In this document: positions 1 to 10,002 of the stretch, piece after piece
Numbering within the stretch: position 1 is the first letter of the stretch
How the letters are laid out: the number at the start of each line of letters is the position of its first letter
Source: Bacteroidota bacterium
GTDB taxonomy: Bacteria > Bacteroidota > Bacteroidia > Palsa-965
DNA length: 64,000 nt
Assembly: GCA_006218065.1 (NCBI GenBank)
Contig: VBWE01000032.1
Span: 20,397 to 84,396, forward strand
Direction: 5' to 3'
Notes under the pieces: model-generated
What the model saw: only the letters and a program-made list of their open reading frames with translations
Databases searched by the model: none
What the model was told of the DNA's origin: nothing
Translations under genes and position numbers: made by a program

Positions 1-1
1 C

Positions 2-517
2 AACCCTGCGCTGGCGCATCTGCTGCTTGAAAAAATCACGCAGAGTACGGTTCACTATTTGAAAGCGCAGGTCAAAGCCGGCGCCGACCTCGTACAGGTT
101 TTTGATTCGTGGGCCGGCGTGCTCAGCCCGGAACAGTACGATGAATTTGCGCTTCATTATATCCGGGAAATCTGCGACGCGCTGAGCCCGCTTGTCCCGG
201 TAACTGTTTTTGCAAAAGACGCATATTTCGCACGCGCAGGTATTGCAAAAACTTCCTGCCGCATCGTGGGTCTCGACTGGACTATGGACATTGCAGAATC
301 ACGCGCGATCGTCGGCCCGGGAAAAACATTGCAGGGAAATATGGACCCCTGCCTGCTTTACGCGGATTTCGAAACGATAAAAAAAGAAACGGAAAAAATG
401 CTGCGCGCTTTCGGTCCGCAGAACCATATTGCCAACCTCGGTCACGGCCTTTATCCCGATACGGAAAAAGACAAAGTGCGCTGCTTTGTCGATACGATCA
501 AAGCATTCCGGTTTTAG
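2..517 (+). CDS. hemE: Uroporphyrinogen decarboxylase, C-terminal part (5' end outside window)
   Basis: Open frame continues to the window start ([43 protein letters not shown]...); VFDSWAG and GNMDP..L motifs and C-terminal [10 protein letters not shown]. Confidence 0.93.
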   Translation, partial: NPALAHLLLEKITQSTVHYLKAQVKAGADLVQVFDSWAGVLSPEQYDEFALHYIREICDALSPLVPVTVFAKDAYFARAGIAKTSCRIVGLDWTMDIAESRAIVGPGKTLQGNMDPCLLYADFETIKKETEKMLRAFGPQNHIANLGHGLYPDTEKDKVRCFVDTIKAFRF

Positions 518-538
518 CAGGATATGCTGCACACAGAC

Positions 539-567
539 AGGGACGGATTTTACTCCGTCCCTTTTTT
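539..567 (+). terminator. Rho-independent terminator after hemE
   Basis: agggacgga-ttttac-tccgtccct followed by a T run. Confidence 0.8.
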
Positions 568-698
568 ATTTCTTTTTCGCCGCGTTGTACTGACTTTAAT
601 CATAGCGACTGAATTCAGGCCGGGCTAATCTTGCAGAGTATTCCTGCATCGGGGTATTGTTTTGCGGAGAAACGGAAAACAAAATCAAAAAACACACC

Positions 699-938
699 AT
701 GAACACTACGTCCTATAATTTGACAAAGGAGCAACCGGAAAATATAGAGCCGGGCAGAAAAGGGATACCTATTAAGCCCAGGGAACCCGAAATCAACCCG
801 CTGCCGCCGGAATACCCTTCTATAAAAGAGCCACAACCCGATATTGAAAAGCCGGTACTGCCTGATATTGAAAAACAGACGCCGCCGCCCGGTATTGAAA
901 AACCGGTTGAGCCTGGAAAAGAGAATCCTGCAGATTAG
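699..938 (+). CDS. Small proline/glutamate-rich hypothetical protein
   Basis: ORF with ATG at 699: MNTTSYNLTKEQPENIEPGRKG..., repeated PDIEKPV/PGIEKPVEPG motifs; low complexity. Confidence 0.45.
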   Translation: MNTTSYNLTKEQPENIEPGRKGIPIKPREPEINPLPPEYPSIKEPQPDIEKPVLPDIEKQTPPPGIEKPVEPGKENPAD

Positions 939-1064
939 AGCAGGTGCGGTTCCGTATGATTATTATCATCGGCAGTCTTGAGCCATATCATGAGCGCACG
1001 GATTATAAGTGATTTTCTTTGATCCATAATTGTAACAGGTTTCACCAGTGTAAAAACCACGACC

Positions 1065-1889
1065 ATGTATAAGAGAATCATTTGTCCGACCGACTTTTCG
1101 AACGCTGCAAACAATGCCGTCGAATATGCCGCAAACCTTGCCAAAGAGCTGGATGCGCGGCTTCACCTGCTGAATGTGAAATCCCTCATATCCTCCGGGT
1201 CGGTTCCTGCAGGAGTATGGGTGGGACCGGATGCGGAAATAGCTTCCGACTTACTGAAAAAAACACACGACGTTACGCTGGAGACTTTCGGCGTGGATTG
1301 CACGTATGAAGTCGATGTTACGCGCAAAGCGATCGATAAAGAAATCAGCGAAGCGGGAGGTGCGGATGACCTGATGGTGATGGGAACCGACGGAGCAGAC
1401 AGCCTCTTCGAATATTTTTTCGGAACGCATACGTATCATGTGATTAAAAATGCAAAATGCCCGGTGCTGGTTGTCCCGGAACACAAGCCGTATGAAAAAA
1501 TCGAGAAAATAGTCGCTGCCTGGGATTACAGCCGGCGCAACGAACTTTCGCTTTCCGAAATAAAATTGTTCCTCGATACCACGGGAGCATCCATTACCCT
1601 GGTTCATATCAGCAAAAAAGATACAGACATCAGTAACGACGTATACAATGCATTTAAAGAGCGTGCCGTACAGGCCCTCGGCGCCGACCCAAACCGGGTG
1701 AGTTTCGACCGTATCGTTTCACCTGATATTACAAACAGTCTCAGTACATACATGAACCAGTCCGGGGCAAACCTGCTTGTGCTGACGCAGTACGAACATG
1801 ACTGGGCCACGAACCTGTTCCGGCAGTCGGTAGTAAAAAACATGACGACCATCGCGGCAGCGTACCCGACGCTCATCATGCACGTCTGA
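1065..1889 (+). CDS. Universal stress protein (two UspA-like domains)
   Basis: MYKRIICPTDFSNAANNAVEYAANLAKELDARLHLLNV plus HVIKNAKCPVLVVPE; second half repeats the fold. Confidence 0.85.
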   Translation: MYKRIICPTDFSNAANNAVEYAANLAKELDARLHLLNVKSLISSGSVPAGVWVGPDAEIASDLLKKTHDVTLETFGVDCTYEVDVTRKAIDKEISEAGGADDLMVMGTDGADSLFEYFFGTHTYHVIKNAKCPVLVVPEHKPYEKIEKIVAAWDYSRRNELSLSEIKLFLDTTGASITLVHISKKDTDISNDVYNAFKERAVQALGADPNRVSFDRIVSPDITNSLSTYMNQSGANLLVLTQYEHDWATNLFRQSVVKNMTTIAAAYPTLIMHV

Positions 1890-1901
1890 AAAAATATATT
1901 C

Positions 1902-3383
1902 ATGAAAAAAGTAATCTTGTTTTTCGCTTTTGCTGTTTCCTTCGGAATATTTTTTCCGGGCGATGTGTTTGGCCAGGGAGGTAAAGTTTCTTTTGAACAG
2001 ATATTCCGTGAAGACAGCGCGACCGTAAATGCGCTTGCCCTGTACCCGGATTCTGTAAGAAACAGCATGCTCGAAGTTTGCCGTTACCCGGAAATACTGG
2101 TGAAGATGGAAGCGCTTCAGAAATCGATCGCCGCTTCGTTCAAAGAAAAAATGACGCCTTATCCGCGTGATGAACAGCAGAAAGTATGGGACATTGTCCG
2201 GTACCCGGGCCTGGCTGAAAAACTGGTAAACGGCGGAAAGAAATCGAATAACGAGATCGAGGCGATCCTGGAAAATTACCCGGAAGAAATTCACAAAACC
2301 GCGCAGGACTATGGAAGAAGTCATTACGACCTGCTGCAGCAGATCACGGAACTGAACAGGAAATCGGATGCCGGGTTTAATGAAATTGTCAAACCGTACC
2401 CGGCGTCCGCCCGGAAAGCCGCGCAGGAAATGGTGAAGTACCCGGAACTGGCATCCATCCTGACCGATAATATGAAACTGGCCGTGATGCTGGGCGACGC
2501 ATACAAAACCGAACCGCAGTCGATCAAACATAAACTGGACTCGCTGAATATCGAAGCCGTGCGCCAGAATGCAAAGAACGTGGAAGACTGGAAAAATAGC
2601 CTGGAAAAAAATCCGGAAGCGAAAAAAGAATTTGAAGAGTCCGCCAAATCGTATGCGAAGGAGCAGGGATATTCCGATGAAACGCTCGTGATCCATGAAA
2701 CGCGGATTGTGACCGAATACATTTGCTATCCTTATCCTTACTGGTACGGTTCTCCCTGGTGGTGGGATTACCCGTACTGGTACCCGTACCCGTACTGGTA
2801 CGACTGGGGATATTATTACGGGCCGTACGGTATTGTATATATCGGTTACCCGTCATTTCATTTTATCCACTGGCATTTCCATTATTTCCCGCATCATCAT
2901 CATTATCCGCATTTCTCGGAACATTGTTACAACTATTATGAAGGACATCGCCGCGTAGTAAGCGGAATGAACGGCGGGATCGATCATTGGGTGCGTGAAT
3001 CGCAGGGAACTTTGCCTGCCGGTTTTCTCAACCCCGATGCCGGGAGGGTAACACGTTTCAAAGAACTGGGCAAACTGGAAATGGATCGTGAGAAGTACAA
3101 TAAAGAGAACCCGGGCAATACTGTTTCGCGCGAAAAATATTACGAGGAGCATGCCAAAACATATCCGAATATCGGCCAGGTTCCGCCGAAGGAAGAACGC
3201 CCGAAACCTGTTGTAAAACCACAGGAACCGCGTGTTTATCCGCCTGTATTCCCGAAAACGGAGCCGCAGTATCCGAAACCGCAGCAGCCTAAAGTACAGC
3301 CGCCGAAACAGCCGCAGCCGGTACAACCGAAACCCAAACCGAAAACGCCTGACCAGCCTAAAAAATCAGGGCGGGGCGGTTAA
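1902..3383 (+). CDS. Secreted hypothetical protein with repeated YP motifs (DUF3300-like), aromatic/His-rich centre and P/K/Q-rich tail
   Basis: Signal peptide MKKVILFFAFAVSFGIFFPGDVFGQ; repeats ALYPDSVRNSMLEVCRYPEIL / TPYPRDEQQKVWDIVRYPGLA / KPYPASARKAAQEMVKYPELA; YPYPYWYGSPWWWDYPYWYPYPYWY. Confidence 0.75.
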   Translation: MKKVILFFAFAVSFGIFFPGDVFGQGGKVSFEQIFREDSATVNALALYPDSVRNSMLEVCRYPEILVKMEALQKSIAASFKEKMTPYPRDEQQKVWDIVRYPGLAEKLVNGGKKSNNEIEAILENYPEEIHKTAQDYGRSHYDLLQQITELNRKSDAGFNEIVKPYPASARKAAQEMVKYPELASILTDNMKLAVMLGDAYKTEPQSIKHKLDSLNIEAVRQNAKNVEDWKNSLEKNPEAKKEFEESAKSYAKEQGYSDETLVIHETRIVTEYICYPYPYWYGSPWWWDYPYWYPYPYWYDWGYYYGPYGIVYIGYPSFHFIHWHFHYFPHHHHYPHFSEHCYNYYEGHRRVVSGMNGGIDHWVRESQGTLPAGFLNPDAGRVTRFKELGKLEMDREKYNKENPGNTVSREKYYEEHAKTYPNIGQVPPKEERPKPVVKPQEPRVYPPVFPKTEPQYPKPQQPKVQPPKQPQPVQPKPKPKTPDQPKKSGRGG

Positions 3384-3422
3384 ATACGCAGCAACTGTTT
3401 TTCAAAACAAAAAACGAAGATC

Positions 3423-3869
3423 ATGCCAATCGACTTTAAAAAATACGCGCAGGAGGGAGACAAGTTCCTGGCATCCTACGCAAAAGAACTGGGCAGCCGC
3501 GACGATATGGCTAAGGCGGGACGTATCCTGCGGGCCTCGCTGCACGCCCTGCGCGGTTTCCTGAGCACGGAAGAAAATTTGCAGTTACTTGCGCAGCTTC
3601 CGATGTTCCTGAAAGCGCTGTACGTGGAAAACTGGACGCTCAAAAAACCGAAAAAAACCAAACGCTCCCGCGATCTCCTTTTCCAGGTAAGGAAAGCGGA
3701 TAACCGTTCAGCCGTCGTCGATTTTGAAAGCAACGAAGAAGTGGAAAGGGCGGTTTCCGTTTTATTTATCGTGCTGCGGAAATATGTTTCGCTCGGCGAA
3801 CTCGAAGATGTGAAAGCGCTTTTACCTAAAAAGTATAAAGCCCTGGCAAGCGCCGGCGTGCTCCTGTAA
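3423..3869 (+). CDS. DUF2267-like protein
   Basis: LRASLHALRGFLSTEENLQLLAQLPMFLKALYVENW resembles the DUF2267 core. Confidence 0.65.
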   Translation: MPIDFKKYAQEGDKFLASYAKELGSRDDMAKAGRILRASLHALRGFLSTEENLQLLAQLPMFLKALYVENWTLKKPKKTKRSRDLLFQVRKADNRSAVVDFESNEEVERAVSVLFIVLRKYVSLGELEDVKALLPKKYKALASAGVLL

Positions 3870-4005
3870 GAGGCTACTAAAAAACCGGAAGGATAATTTC
3901 CTGACAGCCTTTATGTCCATTTTAAGAAAAATTCCCAAACCGGTTTTCGCTTTTTTGCAGTTTCTGCAAAATCCGGGCAATCTTCCGCGAAGATTGTCAG
4001 CCCCC

Positions 4006-4035
4006 TTGACTCGCGTATTCTTATGCCTATTTTTG
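4006..4035 (+). promoter_or_regulatory. Bacteroidota-type promoter (TTG-N19-TATTTTTG)
   Basis: TTG at 4006-4008 and TATTTTTG (TAnnTTTG) at 4028-4035, spacer 19 nt, 20 nt upstream of the ATG at 4056. Confidence 0.65.
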
Positions 4036-4055
4036 GCAGCATAAGAATACACACC

Positions 4056-6452
4056 ATGAAGAAAACAATACTGTTGTTCCTGTTATTCGCTGTTTTTACC
4101 GGCGTTCGCGCGCAAACCACGCAAACCATCCGCGGCAAAGTAGCCGATAAAGAATCGAAATACGGACTGGTCGGCGTGGCTGTCGCTCTTTATAAAGACT
4201 CCGCGCTGATCGGTGGCGCAACTACGGATGCCAACGGTAATTACCGGATCGGGAATGTGGAGCCGGGAAGGTACAACCTCCGCGCGCGCTATCTCGGCTA
4301 TGCGCCCTTCGAGATGAAAAACCTGGTGGTTAATGCCGGCAAAGAACCGATCATCAACATCGATCTCGAGGAAATGGCGATGAAAGTGGATGAAGTGGAA
4401 GTGGTGGCGAATAAAAAAGAAGGTACGATCAATGAAATGACATCGGTGAGCGGCCGGACATTTTCCGTAGAGGAAACCAACCGTTATGCGGGCAGCCGCG
4501 GCGACCCGGCGCGCATGGCTTCCAATTTCGCCGGTGTGCAGGGCGCGGACGATTCGCGGAATGATATCGTGGTGCGCGGGAATTCGCCCATGGGTGTGCT
4601 CTGGCGCCTGGAAGGTGTGGACATTCCGAACCCGAACCATTTTGCGATCGAAGGAACGACGGGCGGACCGGTGAGTATCCTGAACAATAAAGTGCTCGAC
4701 AATTCCGATTTTATGACGGGCGCTTTCCCGGCGGAATACGGAAACAGTATAGCGGGTGTTTTCGATCTGCGCATGCGGAACGGGAATAACGAAAAACACG
4801 AATTCACCGGGCAGTTCGGTTTTCTCGGAACGGAACTGACTGCCGAAGGACCGATCAGCCGGGAAAAACGTTCTTCCTACATGGTGAATTACCGGTATTC
4901 CACGCTCAAGCTTTTCGAATCGCTGAACATCCCGATCGGGACCGGCGCGGTGCCGAAATACCAGGACGGCGCATTCAAACTGAATTTCCCGACGAAGAAA
5001 GGCGCGAACATTTCACTCTTCGGTGTGGGCGGAGCAAGCAAGATCGCCATCATCGTGAGCGATTATACCGAGCTGACGGAAGAATTTTACGGCGAAGGAA
5101 ACCGCGACCAGTATTTCAATACGAATATGGCCGTTACCGGCGCTGTGTATGCCAAATCGCTGAATGAAAATACGTACCTGCGCATGGTTGCCGCATATTC
5201 GCACAAAGGATCTTCCGCGCATCATTTCCTCGTTTGGCGTGATACTGCTTTCGGAATCGATTCGATCACGGAGAAAATGGGATATAAAAATACCGAGGAC
5301 AAATATTCCTACAACCTCACGCTCACGCGCAAGTTCGGCAGCCGCGGTACTTTGAAAGCCGGCGTGTTCAGCAGCTATTTCAACTATTTCCTCATCGACT
5401 CGAACCGGAGCGAGATTACTTACCAGTTTTACAACCGGCAGGACTATTCCGGCGGGACATTCCTCGTGCAACCTTTCGCGCAGTATAAATACAAGATCAC
5501 CGACAATCTTGTTCTGAATGCGGGCGTGCACGGACAATATTACGGGCTGAATGAAAACAGCCTGGCCATCGAACCCCGCGCAGGTCTGCGCTGGACGCCC
5601 GCGCCGCGCCACACGCTCAGCCTGGGTTACGGCATGCACAGCCAGGTTTTGCCTTCCTATATTTATTATATGCACCTGCCGTCGAATACGAAACCGTATT
5701 ACCTGCATAACGAAAAACTCGGTTTTACGAAAAGCAGCCATTACGTTTTTTCGTACGACTGGAGCATCGCGGAGAATCTTCGCCTGAAGATGGAAACGTA
5801 CTATCAGAATTTATGGGATGTGCCGGTTGACAATAAACCCTCGTCGTTCTCCGCGCTCAACCAGGGAACCGGTTTCAGCCGTTTCTTCCCGGATACACTG
5901 GTGAATGAAGGTACCGGCCGGAATTACGGCGTGGAAGTCACGATCGAAAAATTTTTCAGCAAAGGCTACCTGTTCATGCTAACCGGTTCTTTCTACGACG
6001 CGCGTTACAAAGGCAGCGACGGCATAGAACGCAACAGCGACTTCAACGGAAAATACGCCGCCAACCTGCTGTTCGCGAAAGAAATCAAACTGGGCGATCG
6101 CCAGTCGCTGCAGATCGGTACCAAAATCACCACTTCCGGCGGACGCTGGTACACGCCGATCGATACGGCTGCTTCGCGCATCGAAAGCGACGAAGTGTAT
6201 ATCGACTCGCTGCGCAATTCGCTGCAACTGCCGGATTATTTCCGCATCGATGCGAAGATCAACTGGAAGATGAATGCGAAAAAGAAAAAGATCACGCACG
6301 AGATCGGTCTCGACCTTATAAACGTTACCGCGCGGGAAAACATACTGGCGATCACCTATTCACCGAACCCCACGAAACCTTCGGAGAACCCGCTGCATGA
6401 GCAATACCAGCTCGGTTTCCTGCCTTTATTCTATTACAGCATAGATTTTTGA
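4056..6452 (+). CDS. TonB-dependent receptor with N-terminal carboxypeptidase-regulatory-like domain
   Basis: Signal peptide MKKTILLFLLFAVFTGVRAQ; IRGKVADKESKYGLVGVAVALYKDS...; plug NDIVVRGNSPMGVLWRLEGVDIPNPNHF; long beta-barrel. Confidence 0.9.
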   Translation: MKKTILLFLLFAVFTGVRAQTTQTIRGKVADKESKYGLVGVAVALYKDSALIGGATTDANGNYRIGNVEPGRYNLRARYLGYAPFEMKNLVVNAGKEPIINIDLEEMAMKVDEVEVVANKKEGTINEMTSVSGRTFSVEETNRYAGSRGDPARMASNFAGVQGADDSRNDIVVRGNSPMGVLWRLEGVDIPNPNHFAIEGTTGGPVSILNNKVLDNSDFMTGAFPAEYGNSIAGVFDLRMRNGNNEKHEFTGQFGFLGTELTAEGPISREKRSSYMVNYRYSTLKLFESLNIPIGTGAVPKYQDGAFKLNFPTKKGANISLFGVGGASKIAIIVSDYTELTEEFYGEGNRDQYFNTNMAVTGAVYAKSLNENTYLRMVAAYSHKGSSAHHFLVWRDTAFGIDSITEKMGYKNTEDKYSYNLTLTRKFGSRGTLKAGVFSSYFNYFLIDSNRSEITYQFYNRQDYSGGTFLVQPFAQYKYKITDNLVLNAGVHGQYYGLNENSLAIEPRAGLRWTPAPRHTLSLGYGMHSQVLPSYIYYMHLPSNTKPYYLHNEKLGFTKSSHYVFSYDWSIAENLRLKMETYYQNLWDVPVDNKPSSFSALNQGTGFSRFFPDTLVNEGTGRNYGVEVTIEKFFSKGYLFMLTGSFYDARYKGSDGIERNSDFNGKYAANLLFAKEIKLGDRQSLQIGTKITTSGGRWYTPIDTAASRIESDEVYIDSLRNSLQLPDYFRIDAKINWKMNAKKKKITHEIGLDLINVTARENILAITYSPNPTKPSENPLHEQYQLGFLPLFYYSIDF

Positions 6453-6533
6453 TTTTCGATTGGCGATTTTGGATTGACGATTTCGCGCAATGCCAGTGCA
6501 CATTAAAATCGCCAATCGAAAATCGCCAATCGA
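6449..6533. repeat. Intergenic inverted repeat, GATTGGC/GCCAATC family (copy 1)
   Basis: Left arm gattttcgattggcgattttggattgacgattt; right arm aaaatcgccaatcgaaaatcgccaatcg. Confidence 0.8.
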
Positions 6534-6595
6534 AGTAATCGCTCATTCCGAAGAAACAGCCAGCCTGGATTTAAAGTAACGCTGAGGAATTTCCG

Positions 6596-7405
6596 TCATC
6601 CAAAAAATCCTTCCCGCCAGAGCGCAAACAGGTCCATCGTAATGGCAATGCTGTAGTGAATCAGCACGCCGAGCATGATCGAGCGGCTTTTGAGGCTGAG
6701 TGTGCCGAGTACCAGTCCCGCGATGATCGCGCCGATCGTTTCGGGCATGGGTTTCCCGAAATGGATCATACAGTACGGGATCATCATCACGAGTACGGAA
6801 TAATACCCGAAGCGGCGCCGCAGACCGATGGTCATAAAACCGCGGAAGAAAAATTCGAGCGTGAAGAACTGCGAAAAATAAAGCGCTTCCCATACCCAGA
6901 ATTCCGGCCAGAGCGATTCGCCTTTGACGATATCGTAAAACGGGTAACGGAGCTGGAAACTGTGTGTGCCGGAGAAAAACCAGACCAGCGGAAGCATGAT
7001 GAGCAGCATCAGGGCATACAGCCAGTAATCCTTGAACGCACCTTTGATCTTCACGCCATAATCCGAAACGCGCTCGCGGAAAACAAAACGGATAACGATC
7101 CAGGGAATCACGAAGTAGAAAAAGTTCAGGATGCCCACCCAGAAAGCCAGCCGGTTGATGCGGCTGTTGTGCGGATCGTTCACCCAACCGGTCAGCGCCG
7201 ATGCCGCCCCGTCGAGCCCGATGCCGGACAGGAACGTGGACGTAAATTCCGGCGAGCCGAAATATTTGATGCAGGTCAGCGAAAACGCCGTAAGAATACA
7301 AATGATCAGTGCCTTGCGTTCCGGTTGTCCCGAATGTTCGTTTTGCAGGCGCAGCGAATCTTTTTCAGCCTCTAGAAAAGTATGGACGAATATTTTTTTA
7401 AACAA
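6596..7405 (-). CDS. CPBP/CAAX-like intramembrane protein
   Basis: Multiple TM segments with LEFFFRGFMTIGLRRRFG...MIPYCMIHFGKPMPETIGAIIAGLVLGTLSLKSRSIMLGVLIHYSIA. Confidence 0.75.
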   Translation of the reverse strand: MFKKIFVHTFLEAEKDSLRLQNEHSGQPERKALIICILTAFSLTCIKYFGSPEFTSTFLSGIGLDGAASALTGWVNDPHNSRINRLAFWVGILNFFYFVIPWIVIRFVFRERVSDYGVKIKGAFKDYWLYALMLLIMLPLVWFFSGTHSFQLRYPFYDIVKGESLWPEFWVWEALYFSQFFTLEFFFRGFMTIGLRRRFGYYSVLVMMIPYCMIHFGKPMPETIGAIIAGLVLGTLSLKSRSIMLGVLIHYSIAITMDLFALWREGFFG

Positions 7406-7479
7406 AACCGGGGACTATTTAAAATGATGTTTTTGGAAAATTTTTAATGGGTATTCCCATGCGTACCTGTTCCTGCTTT

Positions 7480-7632
7480 TCGATTGCGGATTGCCGATTT
7501 GCGATTTCAAATGTACGTTAGCGCCTTCGCGTCTTAGCGGTGAAGATGGTTTCGGATTTCACCTTAGAAGCGCAGAGACGCTGAGTTTACGTAGAGAAAA
7601 TCGGCAATCCGCAATCGCCAATCGCAATTCGT
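7480..7632. repeat. Nested inverted repeat: GATTGCC-family outer arms and GCTAAGACGC-family inner arms (copy 2)
   Basis: Outer cgattgcggattgccgatttgcgattt / aaaatcggcaatccgcaatcgccaatcg; inner gttagcgccttcgcgtcttagcggtga / tcaccttagaagcgcagagacgctga. Confidence 0.8.
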
Positions 7633-7633
7633 T

Positions 7634-9088
7634 TTATTCCAGTTCAGCCATAGCGATAAGTATTCGTTCCAGTCTTGTTTTCATTTCGGTCGGGCTGCAG
7701 TTGTAATTATTCGCGAGCACGGCGAAAACGAGGAGGCGGCCTTTTTTGTCTTTTACATAACCGGTATAGCCGCGTGCGCGGGTGATGTAGCCGGTTTTGG
7801 CGCGGAGATTTTTTTCGGCAAGCGTCCCTTTGCAAAGACTTACCATCGATCCGTTCACACCGGCCACGAAACTGCGGAACCAGGTCTGCCGCGAAGCGAT
7901 CTGCATGGCTTTGGCCAGTTGCGTGGTGGTAACGGCGTTCGAGCGTGAAAGTCCGCTGCCGTCGTTCATGAAAAGCGCTTCGGTGTTCAAACCTTTCGAT
8001 TGCCAGAAATTTTTCACCATGCTGATGCCTTCTTCATCGTCGCCGGTTTTAACCGCTTTGAGCGATAATGTTTTCAGCAGGCATTCCGTGTACATATTGT
8101 CGCTTTTGGTCAGCGTATGTTTTATGATGTCGGAAAGCGGCGGCGACTGGTACACCCCGATTACGGTTCGTTTTCCGGGCATCCACGCGTTTTGTATTTT
8201 CAGCGTGCGCGACGTTTCCGCTTCTTTCGTTACGGTGATATTTCTGCGCCGGAGTTCTTCGGTAAAATACTGCGCGAAATACATCGGGGGATCGGGCAGG
8301 GCGCCGTCCACATCGTAATCATCCCGGTTCGGGGGAATGGAGCCGGTGATGTTCTGCCAGTAAGTATAAGGCGCGCCGTAAATGAATGCATCGTCTTTTC
8401 TTCCGCCGGAAATAACCTGGTTATCCAGGCGCAGGCCCGGAACAGCCGGCTCGATGCGGTCGATCTTCACCGCATCACCTTCCGCGCCCGAATCAAAATA
8501 AATCCGGTACCGGTTATCGATCCAGTTCAGGCCGAATGCCCCGGCGCCGTAATAATTACCCATATCGCTCCACACCCAGCCGGGCGGAACAGGATTGTCT
8601 TCAAAAACAGTCGCGTCGGAAATCACGCGGCCTTCTATTTTTTTGATGCCTTTTTCACGCAGGGCATTTATCCAGAGCATTTGAAACGGGGCCGCGGTAT
8701 CTGAAACGATTTTAAAAAACTGTGAACCGAATGTCGGGTCCCCGCTGCCGCGGACGTACAGGTTTCCGAAAAGTGTTCCGCTTGCGCTGTCGATCCGCCC
8801 GTCGTATTCCAGCGTGGTGGTGTACCGGTAACTTTCACCGAGCAGGGCGAGCGCGGCGCCGGCAGTGAGTACTTTCAGTGTGCTGGCGGGAGTAAGACAG
8901 AGTTCGCTGTTGTGTGCGGCGATTATTTTCCCGCTGTCTGCCGTCATTACGCAAAGTCCGAAATTGCCGTGCTTTAGTACCGGGTCGTTTTTCAGCTTGT
9001 CAATTTCCGTTTGCAGGCGGGCCGGCGCTTTCTGCGCGGGGGCTGCCGAAAAGAAAGAAAGCAGGATGAAAAAAAATACCGGTCTCAT
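7634..9088 (-). CDS. dacB: D-alanyl-D-alanine carboxypeptidase/endopeptidase (PBP4, peptidase S13)
   Basis: [20 protein letters not shown] (SxxK), [11 protein letters not shown] (SxN), AKTGYI (KTG). Confidence 0.92.
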   Translation of the reverse strand: MRPVFFFILLSFFSAAPAQKAPARLQTEIDKLKNDPVLKHGNFGLCVMTADSGKIIAAHNSELCLTPASTLKVLTAGAALALLGESYRYTTTLEYDGRIDSASGTLFGNLYVRGSGDPTFGSQFFKIVSDTAAPFQMLWINALREKGIKKIEGRVISDATVFEDNPVPPGWVWSDMGNYYGAGAFGLNWIDNRYRIYFDSGAEGDAVKIDRIEPAVPGLRLDNQVISGGRKDDAFIYGAPYTYWQNITGSIPPNRDDYDVDGALPDPPMYFAQYFTEELRRRNITVTKEAETSRTLKIQNAWMPGKRTVIGVYQSPPLSDIIKHTLTKSDNMYTECLLKTLSLKAVKTGDDEEGISMVKNFWQSKGLNTEALFMNDGSGLSRSNAVTTTQLAKAMQIASRQTWFRSFVAGVNGSMVSLCKGTLAEKNLRAKTGYITRARGYTGYVKDKKGRLLVFAVLANNYNCSPTEMKTRLERILIAMAELE

Positions 9089-9327
9089 TTCATCGAATCG
9101 TAAATCGTATCGATTCTGCCGGCCAGTTCGCGGTCGAGGGCGGTGACTTTATTGCCGGCGTCGTGGGTGGACAAAGAAATCTCGACCCGGTTGTACACGT
9201 TCCGCCAGTCGGGATGATGATTCAGGTCCTCCGCTGCAAAAGCCACGCGGGTCATGAAGGAAAACGCCTTCGCGAAATCGTCGAATTTAAAAGTCCGTTT
9301 AAGCTGGTCGTTTTCTTCGGTCCACAT
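9085..9327 (-). CDS. 4a-hydroxytetrahydrobiopterin dehydratase (pterin-4a-carbinolamine dehydratase)
   Basis: [60 protein letters not shown] at 9325-9327; 4-nt overlap with dacB. Confidence 0.88.
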   Translation of the reverse strand: MWTEENDQLKRTFKFDDFAKAFSFMTRVAFAAEDLNHHPDWRNVYNRVEISLSTHDAGNKVTALDRELAGRIDTIYDSMK

Positions 9328-9434
9328 GGCAGTACAGGTTGATCGGAACGAAGATACAAAGAAGCCCGAAGGAAAGCTGCCGGAACGATCCGGCCCGGGC
9401 GACTCTTTGTGTCCCGGTGTACTGCAGCGCTTTT

Positions 9435-9469
9435 GCCACAAAGACACGAAGGCACAAAGAAACACGAAG
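9435..9469. repeat. Dispersed short-period repeat (CACAAAGACACGAAGGCACAAAG type)
   Basis: gccacaaagacacgaaggcacaaagaaacacgaag; a related tract gccacgaagacacgaaggcgcaaag is at ~51859. Confidence 0.6.
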
Positions 9470-9491
9470 AAAAATGCAGCAGGAACACTGT

Positions 9492-9832
9492 TTAATCCCG
9501 CCTGTATTTCGCCGCCAGTTTTTTCGGGGCGACTTCGCAGTAGGAAGTAGTGAGCGCATCGACGATCGTTTCTTTGCGGACTTTTTTCAATTCCACATAC
9601 GTATATCCGTGCTTTCCCCAGGCGCCAGGCACGGGATAAATAACCGTTTTATCGAAAGCGCTGAATGCCGACTGGTCAACCAGCGAGAATTTCAGGCAGG
9701 CGCGCTGGTTCTTGATATCCAGCGTAGCGAATATTTTTTTCTTCACCCGGAACGATGTTTTCTCGAAATGCGGAGCTTCTTCCACTTCATCGAAAGACGA
9801 AGCGAGTTTGCGGAAAGTGGCGATGGAGACCA
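9492..9832 (-). CDS. MmcQ/YjbR family protein
   Basis: [44 protein letters not shown]...[17 protein letters not shown]. Confidence 0.75.
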
Positions 9833-9884
9833 TGACGACGTATTTTTGAAGAAAATACTTCCCGCAATTTACAAAACCACGCAC

Positions 9885-9921
9885 AAAAAATCCCGTCCGG
9901 GTTTTCCTGGACGGGATTTTT
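9885..9921 (-). terminator. Terminator hairpin downstream of pepO
   Basis: aaaaaatcccgtccgggttttcctggacgggattttt, perfect stem with A/T flanks. Confidence 0.8.
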
Positions 9922-9945
9922 GTAAATCGTTATTGGTAAACTTCC

Positions 9946-9994
9946 CTCGTCAGTCCGAGCGGAGTCGAGGGCAAGAGCAAGAGCAAGAGCAAGA
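9946..9994. repeat. CGAGCGCAGTCG-like palindromic repeat followed by a (GCAAGA)n hexamer tract
   Basis: ccctcgtcagtccgagcggagtcgaggg then gcaagagcaagagcaagagcaagag. Confidence 0.7.
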
Positions 9995-10002
9995 GGGTAG
10001 CA

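Noticed and set aside
1719-2696. 325-aa - strand ORF
   Set aside because: Antisense to the YP-repeat protein; no domain signal.
2769-2810. DNA tandem repeat cccgtactggta
   Set aside because: Explained by the encoded YPYWYPYPYWY protein repeat.
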